Positions 1 through 6,269 of a DNA stretch of 16,512 bases are shown here, piece by piece (within the stretch, counting starts at the first letter, position 1; each line of letters opens with the position of its first letter). This DNA is from Candidatus Methanophagales archaeon ANME-1-THS (GTDB lineage: Archaea > Halobacteriota > Syntropharchaeia > Alkanophagales > Methanospirareceae), in NCBI GenBank assembly GCA_004212135.1, contig RXIE01000113.1, positions 1 through 16,512 on the forward strand, given 5' to 3'. The position numbers and the translations under genes were made by a program. The notes below the pieces were generated by a model that worked only from the letters and a program-made list of their open reading frames with translations, was not told the origin of the DNA and ran no database searches.

Positions 1-154
1 CTGTGGGCTAAGATGGCAGGAAAAGTGGTTGTCCTGGGTAAGATTGGGGGTTTAATTGCCAATTTGGCATCTAAGGCATGGGGTTTCTTTGCTTTTCATC
101 CAACATTAGATTGATAGGTCTGCTGTTGGGATTGATTTGCGGGACAGCCTCTAG

Positions 155-469
155 AGCACGGAAGAAGTTACGAGGGTGGTGGCATCGGCTCATGAATGGT
201 GGTGTCCTGATAATGAATACTTCAACCCTCAATTTGCAGAAGGAGAGCATGCAGGAATTCTGCTTGAGAAAGGTTCACATGCCAGTTGCACTGATAGGAA
301 CAACAATGGGCTTTTTGAAAGAGACATCGATGTGACGAACGGGTATATTCCATATACTCCTATTCGGTTTGCATGGGGAATAGGTTGGTTACCTGGGTAC
401 ATCTGGGACGAAGAAGATCAACTGAATGGATACAGAATTACCTGCGAGGAATTAGTATTTTATCTCTAA
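155..469 (+). other. Remnant segment: N-terminal extracellular part with Ca-binding-like loop
   Basis: This is the first open block of the broken gene, after a TAG at 152-154; a GTG at 176 would be the first start codon. It reads EWWCPDNEYFNPQ, then DRNNNGLFERD, whose Asp/Asn spacing resembles dockerin or EF-hand calcium loops, then aromatic-rich sequence ending in a TAA at 467-469. Just past that stop, frame 3 reads KGTSDLISQVYITI before its own TAG, while frame 2 reopens with EEITSDFISKFGG. Two nearby compensating indels would therefore also explain the interruption. There is no good ribosome site at the GTG, so I do not think it is an independent gene. Confidence 0.55.
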
Positions 470-1240
470 AGGAACTTCAGATCTGATCAGCCAAGTCTAT
501 ATTACAATTTAGAAGAAATAACCAGTGATTTCATAAGCAAGTTTGGAGGATCGGATACGTTTCCTAATTCTTCTGCATGGCTCAGCGCAGAAATAAAGGT
601 CCCAATAACCGGCGGCACCGTCTTAGTAGAACTATATGGACATCCACCCAAACATCCATGGGTTCGAGATAGGTATGATAACCCCGAAGCGATTATTCCA
701 GAACTCAGTGACTTTGTCACAGGCACTGTTTCTGGAAGCGATACAACCGGTGCAATTGTCGTTATTTTAAGCGAAGAACCCTATTACACCTTCACAGATG
801 GAAACGGAAACTTCTGGCTCAACAACATCCCCGACGGACTCTATGATGTCGTCGTGAATTTGGAAGGATACGCTCCGTATAAACAGAGATTCATGCATGA
901 AGGAAATACCAGTTTGGGAGTGAATGGCACATTATACATCATTCCCGAGTCAGAAGCATTCAGAATAGAAGGTATTGCTACTGACGTGGAGGGAAACATC
1001 GTACCTCATGCAACGATCACCGCCTACGATGAGAATGGAATTGAGCTCTTCACCACGTTAACGGATGAAAACGGCACATACTTGGTTACCGCATCGGCAG
1101 AACACGTTTATACTGTGGAAGCGACTTTTGGAAATGATACGGCAAAGTCCTACAACGTTTCTGGAAAGCCGGGAGACGTGATAACTATCGACCTACTGGT
1201 TACGAATCCCCCGACTTCTCAAAGAGGATGCTGTACGTGA
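470..1240 (+). other. Remnant segment: two carboxypeptidase-regulatory-like (Ig-fold) modules
   Basis: Frame 2 stays open from the TAA at 467-469 to the TGA at 1238-1240, although the first good ATG is only at 854, in the middle of a beta-sandwich module. That makes 854 an unlikely true start. Module 1 begins near VTGTVSGSDTTGAIVVILSE and module 2 near RIEGIATDVEGNIVPHATI. Both have the G-x-V start, a D-x-x-G turn and a final Y-x-V strand typical of CarboxypepD_reg/Cna-B-like domains of secreted proteins. The last residues in this frame (TSQRGCCT) look like out-of-frame readthrough; the natural continuation is in frame 3. Confidence 0.6.
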
Positions 1241-1809
1241 ACTGGAATCCATTGATGCGAATAAACCTGCTCAAAAATTGATTCACGATTCTATCAGGTT
1301 CATAAACCACTCACTCGATGAGAAACTTTGGATAGATGCAACTCATTTGAATCCAGTAAAGGGGGTCTTGGTATTTGACCATGAGAAGGTGGCAGTGCTT
1401 AAGTTGGAAGCAGCAATGAAAATAGATCATACCATAAAAGAGGAGATAAAATCAGTAACTGAGAAGTTAGTAGACGCAGACAAGCAGATTGCAACAGTGG
1501 CAATTAATGATGCAAAGAATATAGTGATAGAGAATGCTTTGAAGAAGAGAATAGTAAATCGGGAGATAGTGAGAGCGGAAGAAGAAAAGCAAAAGGCGGA
1601 AGGGTATTTAGATAAGGATATGCCAGCTATCGCAATAGGTCATTTCAAGCTCGCCTGGATCCATGCACAAACAGCGTTAAAGATCGCACAGGAAGTGCCA
1701 AAAGGTTAAAGGGGAATGAAAACCACAAATGCAAAATAAAAGATTGAGAAGGATAAGGGACTCCAATTCCTTTCCTTTTTGTTTTTTGCATGCAACGAAA
1801 GAAGAAAGA

Positions 1810-2448
1810 ATGAACATGCTAAAATGCATGTTAACGGGAGAAATTGGATTTGGGATTGGCGGTGCTTATTGGGGATTTATGATATTTAACTCACCTCCGC
1901 AATATTTTCCCTTTCCGTTCGGTTATCTGAAAGAAGCTGTCATCTTAGGCGCAATTGGTAGCATGTCATTGGCATTTTACTCCAAAGATATTAAAAAGAT
2001 AGTGCGATCGGCTCTATTCGGGGCGATTGGATTTACAATTGGGTTTAGCATTGGATATACAATAGGTTATCCCCTCCTCATGCTTTCATATATTTATTTG
2101 CCACTACAGATTTTTGGGGATAAAGAAGAATTATTCTTCTTAAAACCTGGGCTCTATATTGGGCATCTAGCTTTGGATTTTGTAATAGTAGGCGCAATCG
2201 GGGGATTCTTCTATGGTCTCGCTCTTAAGAAAAATATCCTATCATTAACTCTTCACGGAGCGGTTGGATTTGGAATCGGATCATTAATAGGACCTATAAT
2301 TGGAAATCTCGTTGAAATGGCATCTGGCTCACTCTTGGCAGCTTATGTGACAACGTTTTTGATTATAGGGATGATTCTCGGTGCATTCCTTGGAAGGAGT
2401 ATGTACCTCGCCGAAAAACAAACTACCAACTCAAAAGAGGAGAGATGA
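1810..2448 (+). CDS. Glycine-rich polytopic membrane protein of unknown function
   Basis: I do not recognise the family. From the ATG at 1810 it is 212 residues; an in-frame ATG at 1729 would add 27 polar residues that look like leader rather than protein. The GAAAGAAGAAAG tract before 1810 is only a weak ribosome site. About five or six hydrophobic segments are visible. A motif G-[AE]-[IV]-G-F-x-I-G recurs at residues 10, 71 and 150, with partial copies at 47 (GAIGSMS), 128 (GAIGGFF) and 191 (GAFLG). This suggests internally duplicated, closely packed glycine-zipper helices. Short charged loops (SKDIKKIVR, GDKEEL) lie between them and the tail (AEKQTTNSKEER) is charged. No catalytic motif is seen. 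It follows the broken surface-protein gene and is AT-rich like it. A pore, small-molecule channel or structural membrane protein are all possible. Confidence 0.72.
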   Translation: MNMLKCMLTGEIGFGIGGAYWGFMIFNSPPQYFPFPFGYLKEAVILGAIGSMSLAFYSKDIKKIVRSALFGAIGFTIGFSIGYTIGYPLLMLSYIYLPLQIFGDKEELFFLKPGLYIGHLALDFVIVGAIGGFFYGLALKKNILSLTLHGAVGFGIGSLIGPIIGNLVEMASGSLLAAYVTTFLIIGMILGAFLGRSMYLAEKQTTNSKEER

Positions 2449-2546
2449 GCGAATAACATGCCTAATCTCACCATCTAGCCAAGAAGAACCTTGCTACACC
2501 TTTGCAGCGCGTGACATTTCCGGAGAGCCGAGAGGAGTGGTCAATC

Positions 2547-2614
2547 ATTTTTAGAAACCGGAAAATCAAAAAAGACCAGCCCATAATACCCCAAAAGTGT
2601 GAATTCGGTATTAT
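2547..2614 (-). terminator. Hairpin plus T-run terminator for the geranylgeranyl reductase gene
   Basis: A perfect 8-bp inverted repeat, ATAATACC (2583-2590) and GGTATTAT (2607-2614), has a 16-nt loop and overlaps the TAA stop at 2611-2613. Reading leftward on the minus strand it is followed by TCTTTTTTGATTTT (complement of 2562-2575). Archaeal termination depends mainly on such T-tracts. On the plus strand, TTTTT at 2548-2552 could end the upstream membrane-protein transcript, so the 163-nt convergent gap can serve both genes. Confidence 0.5.
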
Positions 2615-3792
2615 AAAAGCAGTTTCGCTAAGCCAAACAGCAGTCGCGGATTTCGCTGCATCAATTCCGTCAACAATGCCCAGGTTGAGAGCTCTTTTAT
2701 TTCTACCCCTTGGAGCGAATGAGCAAGCGTGTTGAGGTCATCATCAGAGAGATTGAAGAGGAAATGCTTGGCTTTTAAACCGGTGTCTAACCGTTTTCCA
2801 AATTCCTTTTTCCATCTGGTTTCGTATTCCATCAAGCGCTGCTTTGAAAGATCGTGTTCGTGGACTGCTTGCGCAACGACATCGCCTGCTATCTCGCCCG
2901 CCTGCATGGCATAGATAATGCCACCGCCGGTTAACGGGTTGACGTGCCGTGCCGCATCGCCCACCAATATGAGCCCGTTTGCCACACTCTCGCGGATCGG
3001 GCCACTTAACGGTACCGCACCGTACATCTCGGCTATCACCTTTCCAGCGGGAAAGCGCTCGTGCACGAATGCTCTGAGATAATCGATCGCTCGATGCTTC
3101 TCACCCGAGACATCACCTCCGATCCCCAGCCCGACATTGGCAGAATCATCGCCCTTCGGGAATATCCAGGCATAGCCTTTCGGTGCAATAGTATTACCCA
3201 GGAAAAATTCCGAATACTCATTGTTCAGGTCGATATCGCACATGAGGAACTCTGCGCATATCGAGAGCTCAGAGGGCCGGAGCCTCGTATTAATGCCCAT
3301 CCACCGGCCCACTCGCGATTCCACGCCATCTGCACCGATCACCGCATCCGCATAGATGCGTGTCGTTTGACCCATAGAGCGCGCATAAACGCCCCGGGCA
3401 TAGCCATCCGCCTCGATGATACCACACGCTTCGGTCTTCAATCGTATCTCAGCACCTGCGCGTGCCGCTTCGTGCGCAAGAAATTTATCAAAAAGGCGCC
3501 GCTCGAGCACGTAGCCCACTTCCTCCATTTTTGACCCGGATAACACCACCTTCGTGCCATCGGGGGCATAGATATTCGCACCTTTCACCTCGGCGGATAT
3601 CCATCTCTTATCAGGTACCACAAACTGCTCTATCGCTCTGTTCACCCCTTCGGCACATTTTACCGGGACCCCGATCTCCTGATTTCGTTCGATCAAGAGC
3701 ACATCTAATCCCTGTGCAGCGGCTTTTTTCGCGGTTAGACTACCTGCGGGACCTGCTCCTACAACCACAACGTCATGCCTCTCCTCTTCCAT
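2611..3792 (-). CDS. Geranylgeranyl reductase family FAD protein (digeranylgeranylglycerophospholipid reductase)
   Basis: This 393-residue flavoprotein belongs to the family that saturates the geranylgeranyl chains of archaeal ether lipids at the membrane. Visible motifs: N-terminal Rossmann FAD site VVVVGAGPAGS (8-18) with the acidic end of beta2 at LLIER; KCAEGV (45-50), typical of archaeal members; the ADAVIGADGVESRVG segment (149-162); the substrate-site signature Y-x-W-x-F-P then G-L-G, here YAWIFPK (207-213) and GLG (221-223); and the second FAD motif GDAARHVNPLTGGG (278-291). Length is normal. The ATG at 3792 has GGAG at 3803-3806, 10 nt upstream, and shares a TATA element with the divergent PAC2 gene. 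Family identity is secure. Which lipid is the true substrate cannot be read from sequence, because some paralogues reduce quinones or polyprenols. Confidence 0.93.
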   Translation of the reverse strand: MEEERHDVVVVGAGPAGSLTAKKAAAQGLDVLLIERNQEIGVPVKCAEGVNRAIEQFVVPDKRWISAEVKGANIYAPDGTKVVLSGSKMEEVGYVLERRLFDKFLAHEAARAGAEIRLKTEACGIIEADGYARGVYARSMGQTTRIYADAVIGADGVESRVGRWMGINTRLRPSELSICAEFLMCDIDLNNEYSEFFLGNTIAPKGYAWIFPKGDDSANVGLGIGGDVSGEKHRAIDYLRAFVHERFPAGKVIAEMYGAVPLSGPIRESVANGLILVGDAARHVNPLTGGGIIYAMQAGEIAGDVVAQAVHEHDLSKQRLMEYETRWKKEFGKRLDTGLKAKHFLFNLSDDDLNTLAHSLQGVEIKELSTWALLTELMQRNPRLLFGLAKLLL

Positions 3793-3844
3793 GTGCCAAT
3801 CGCTCCGGTAAAATGTGGAAAAAACCCACTTACCATTTGAAAAG

Positions 3845-3853
3845 TATATATAT
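3845..3853. promoter_or_regulatory. Shared bidirectional TATA element between geranylgeranyl reductase and PAC2 genes
   Basis: TATATATAT (3845-3853) is the only strong TATA-like element in the 89-bp divergent gap and reads the same on both strands. Assuming a transcription start about 26 nt away, the rightward start falls near 3875, a few bases before the PAC2 ATG at 3882, so that mRNA would be nearly leaderless. The leftward start falls near 3822, giving a roughly 30-nt leader with a GGAG ribosome site for the reductase. Confidence 0.55.
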
Positions 3854-3881
3854 TAAGTTCAGGGTTAATAATACTAAGGAA

Positions 3882-4709
3882 ATGGGAATTTCAAAGACCA
3901 AACGCTTTGAAATCGACGAATTTACGCTTGATTGGACCGTCGACGCGGAGAAGTTCAGAGCGCGCGTAAAGAATTACCGGAATATCTTGCTCGCGGGGTT
4001 CCCGCCTATGGGGAATATTGTACCCTATCATATCAAGGAGCTCTTACCCGATTCTGAGAATATCGTGAACTTGTATTCCTATAATTTCCCACCGATGGTA
4101 GAAGCGCGCGAAGAAGAATTTGAGATCCCTCATGATGAGCTCTGGTACAGTGAGGAGAAGCGATTATTCTGTTACATTGGCAAATATCTCGAGACCGAAT
4201 ATATTCCGAAATCAGCCTATAAACAGGTTGAGGGTGTGGCGCACCTCGCAGAGGAGCTCGGCGTGAAGGAGTTATATACCGTGGGTGTCATCATGCCCAC
4301 CCAGGAACCGTTTAGAAAGCTGAAAGGCGAAGTTGAAGCGTATGTTGGCTTCTTTGAAGGCTCGAGGAAAGAACTCCCGAATCGCGTGGAGAAGATGACG
4401 AGAAAGAATATCGGGCGCTATACGATAATTCGAAAGACCGGACTCCTGCCTGGTTTTGCGTCCAAGCTCGGCATCGAAAGTTATTCTATCCTGGGCGCGG
4501 GAAAATATCCCGAAGATCTGCGGGCTTGTGCACGAGCGCTGAGAACCTTCAAACACCTCGCACGATTGGAACTTGATACGGGTCGGATCGACGCGATGTT
4601 TGAGAAGAGTGCAGAAGCCGTTGAAGCACGCATAAAGGAACAAAGGAAGAAAGCTGCGTATCGCGGTGAGGGTCTCGGGGCGGAACCATCTCAATACATG
4701 TATGGATAA
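3882..4709 (+). CDS. PAC2 family protein, putative proteasome assembly chaperone with C-terminal HbYX motif
   Basis: The product is 275 residues from the ATG at 3882. The frame is open further upstream, but that part is antisense to the reductase gene and poor in protein features, and the TATA element at 3845 places transcription start just before 3882. The N-terminal core ILLAGFPPMGNIVPYHIKEL (35-54) and the central TGLLPGFASKLGI are typical of archaeal PAC2 proteins. Late residues are charged and helical (EARIKEQRKKAA). The last three residues are Met-Tyr-Gly, which fits the hydrophobic-Tyr-X rule for C-termini that dock in the alpha-ring pockets of the 20S proteasome, as in archaeal Pba chaperones and ATPase activators. 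A role in proteasome assembly or gating is therefore likely but inferred. It converges on cca with 17 bp between stops. Confidence 0.85.
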   Translation: MGISKTKRFEIDEFTLDWTVDAEKFRARVKNYRNILLAGFPPMGNIVPYHIKELLPDSENIVNLYSYNFPPMVEAREEEFEIPHDELWYSEEKRLFCYIGKYLETEYIPKSAYKQVEGVAHLAEELGVKELYTVGVIMPTQEPFRKLKGEVEAYVGFFEGSRKELPNRVEKMTRKNIGRYTIIRKTGLLPGFASKLGIESYSILGAGKYPEDLRACARALRTFKHLARLELDTGRIDAMFEKSAEAVEARIKEQRKKAAYRGEGLGAEPSQYMYG

Positions 4710-4726
4710 ATCGCTGCTGTACGCCG

Positions 4727-6133
4727 TCAGGTTCTCTGAGAGCGTGGAATTTGCTCTCGAGGAGCATAAATGCCTCTGAAATATTCCTGGAAGAACGAGC
4801 CCAGATCGCCAAAGAACGGTATATCCTCGGTCCTCAGGACCTCATACCCGCGCTCGATCGATTCGGCTACGTTTTTGCCCAAACTGCAGGTACGGAGCTC
4901 GTTCTTGAGCAAGCTGATGACATCGGTATACTTCCGCTCTACTTCGGCGACATACCGGTCGTTCTCAATAAAGAGCGGCGAAGTGCTATATTTGCTTTTG
5001 AACTGCTCTGAATAATATTTAGCGGTAACCGGTGGACCTTCATGCTTCTTTATTCTCGGTAGTCGCCAGACCAGCAACTCGAAGAGCAAAAACGCCTTCG
5101 CGCCCTCCACCGATACATCACTCCGGTACACCTTAAATCCATGTCGTTCTATCAGCGTGGTCACCGATGCCTCGGCTTTCCGTAACTGGGGGAAGAGGAT
5201 ATCCTCCACCACATCAGGCGCGTCGAACAAGACCATCACGAATTCCGTGCCACGGGCCTCCACGCGCTGCTTAAATTCCGCTTCGCTCAGAGGCGGTTCC
5301 TTCCGCGGTACAAAGAACTCCTTGCTGGGCTTTGCCAGAAAATCCCGTGCTGCATCTATCAACCGGCAAAAGGAATACGCAGAAACCGCGGCTGCGACAT
5401 TCCTGCGCGGGTCTACCGGGTCGATCACGATAAGCGGCTCGGTTCCCTCTGCTTCGTATGTGCCTCTCCCCTCGAGATCTATCCGTTCGCCATAGCTCCA
5501 CTGCGACGCATTTCTCAAGAGCGCTACGAACGAGGAATACTTCAGGATGAGCAATTCGCAGAGATAGCCGGCGAACCCTTTCCGCCTTTGCTCAGAGCCG
5601 TAAATACCCAAATACTTCATGAATTGCTTGAGGAGCAGTACGTCATCCTCGAGCCCCGCCATTCGCTTCATGATATAGTGATTATGGAACGGTGTTCTGT
5701 CCACTGCGGATTTCAACAGCGACGCGTCTTTTACCGAGAAGCAGGGCACCAGATCCGCTTCGTGCTGTCTTCGTCCCTTAGCATCGGAAAAGTACGCATG
5801 AATGTACGGATGCGAGGCATAGCGTTCCTCATACCGATCCGCAATACTTTTTGCGAGTGCGAGCCCTTTCTCTTTTAACTCCTCTTCAGGCATATCCACA
5901 GGAAACATGATGAAGATATCAATATCCGCCTCACCGCGTATCCAGGTATTTCGTGCGGTTGACCCTACGGAGATCGCATGGGCTTCTATACCCATCTCAG
6001 CTGCCCTCTTGTTTATCCTGGCGATGATAAGCTCTGTTATCGCTTTTACTCGCTTTCTCTCTTCCTCATCCGGTCTTATCTGCTCGATGACCTCGTTAAG
6101 GATCCTCTGCAGCTCCTCGTTCTCGTTCTTCAT
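4727..6133 (-). CDS. cca: CCA-adding enzyme (archaeal class I tRNA nucleotidyltransferase)
   Basis: This enzyme adds or repairs the 3'-terminal CCA of tRNA using CTP and ATP, without a nucleic acid template. It is 468 residues, close to the usual archaeal length. The head carries the class I signature: GSTARNTWIRGEADIDIF (57-74), with metal-binding Asp70 and Asp72, and third carboxylate Asp127 in HEADLVPCF. The conserved VDRTPFHNHYI segment (144-154) follows. The middle has the YGSEQRRKGFAGYLCELLIL neck region, and the C-terminal body or tail includes DPVDPRRNVAAAVS. The start ATG at 6133 has no strong ribosome site. Upstream, a TATA-like sequence near 6193-6203 on the minus strand lies in the gap shared with tgtA. 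The archaeal class I architecture rules out the bacterial class II enzyme and plain poly(A) polymerase. Confidence 0.95.
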   Translation of the reverse strand: MKNENEELQRILNEVIEQIRPDEEERKRVKAITELIIARINKRAAEMGIEAHAISVGSTARNTWIRGEADIDIFIMFPVDMPEEELKEKGLALAKSIADRYEERYASHPYIHAYFSDAKGRRQHEADLVPCFSVKDASLLKSAVDRTPFHNHYIMKRMAGLEDDVLLLKQFMKYLGIYGSEQRRKGFAGYLCELLILKYSSFVALLRNASQWSYGERIDLEGRGTYEAEGTEPLIVIDPVDPRRNVAAAVSAYSFCRLIDAARDFLAKPSKEFFVPRKEPPLSEAEFKQRVEARGTEFVMVLFDAPDVVEDILFPQLRKAEASVTTLIERHGFKVYRSDVSVEGAKAFLLFELLVWRLPRIKKHEGPPVTAKYYSEQFKSKYSTSPLFIENDRYVAEVERKYTDVISLLKNELRTCSLGKNVAESIERGYEVLRTEDIPFFGDLGSFFQEYFRGIYAPREQIPRSQRT

Positions 6134-6191
6134 TGCGGGAGTTATGCCTCAATCATTCATAGAAGACTGCTTCAAGAGAAGAATTTGGTGG

Positions 6192-6223
6192 TGATTAATA
6201 TACGACCTACCGTTTATTAATCA
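6192..6223. promoter_or_regulatory. Inverted repeat within the cca/tgtA divergent promoter region
   Basis: TGATTAAT (6192-6199) and ATTAATCA (6216-6223) form a perfect 8-bp inverted repeat with a 16-bp spacer in the 136-bp gap between cca and tgtA. Each arm overlaps a TATA-like sequence: GTATATTAATC on the minus strand for cca, and TTTATTAATC near 6213 on the plus strand for tgtA. It can be read as two outward-facing promoters or as an operator for a dimeric regulator covering both. Confidence 0.4.
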
Positions 6224-6269
6224 ATTATCACCTCCGGGAACCGCTCGGTTTGAACCTACTGATGGGACT

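Larger units (their letters stand above)
1..1709 (+). pseudogene. Broken gene for a large secreted/surface protein with CarboxypepD_reg-like domains and charged helical tail
   Basis: A continuous protein can be read only by changing frame. Frame 1 (to about 108) gives a hydrophobic stretch, frame 3 (about 108-150) gives IGLLLGLICGTAS, and frame 2 (155 on) gives STEEVTRVVASAHEWW. An in-frame TAA sits at 467-469, yet frame 2 remains protein-like to about 1208. Frame 3 then carries the end, from RLLKEDAVRELES to the stop at 1707-1709. Seen features: an EF-hand/dockerin-like loop DRNNNGLFERDID (about 293-331), and two beta-sandwich carboxypeptidase-regulatory-like modules (about 715-900 and 960-1200), each with a TDGNG or TDENG turn. 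The tail is a Lys/Glu-rich alpha-helical segment with LDEKLWIDATHLNP and HFKLAWIHAQTALK, a type I recall from archaeal surface proteins. The product was probably exported. The 5' end may lie outside the window. Sequencing indels rather than true decay remain possible. Confidence 0.72.

Noticed and set aside
152..154. The TAG read as pyrrolysine to extend frame 2 upstream
   Set aside because: Frame 2 meets another TAG at 107-109 and has no protein-like sequence between them. A frame change from frame 3 explains the join better.
502..726. A 74-codon minus-strand frame in the broken surface-protein region
   Set aside because: The plus strand reads as beta-sandwich protein here; the minus frame has no start signal and no domain.
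2502..2735. A 77-codon plus-strand frame at the end of the reductase gene
   Set aside because: Most of it is antisense to the conserved reductase C-terminus, and it has no ribosome site.
3462..3881. A long in-frame upstream extension of the PAC2 gene
   Set aside because: It is antisense to the start of the geranylgeranyl reductase gene, is low in protein-like composition, and lies upstream of the likely TATA element at 3845-3853.
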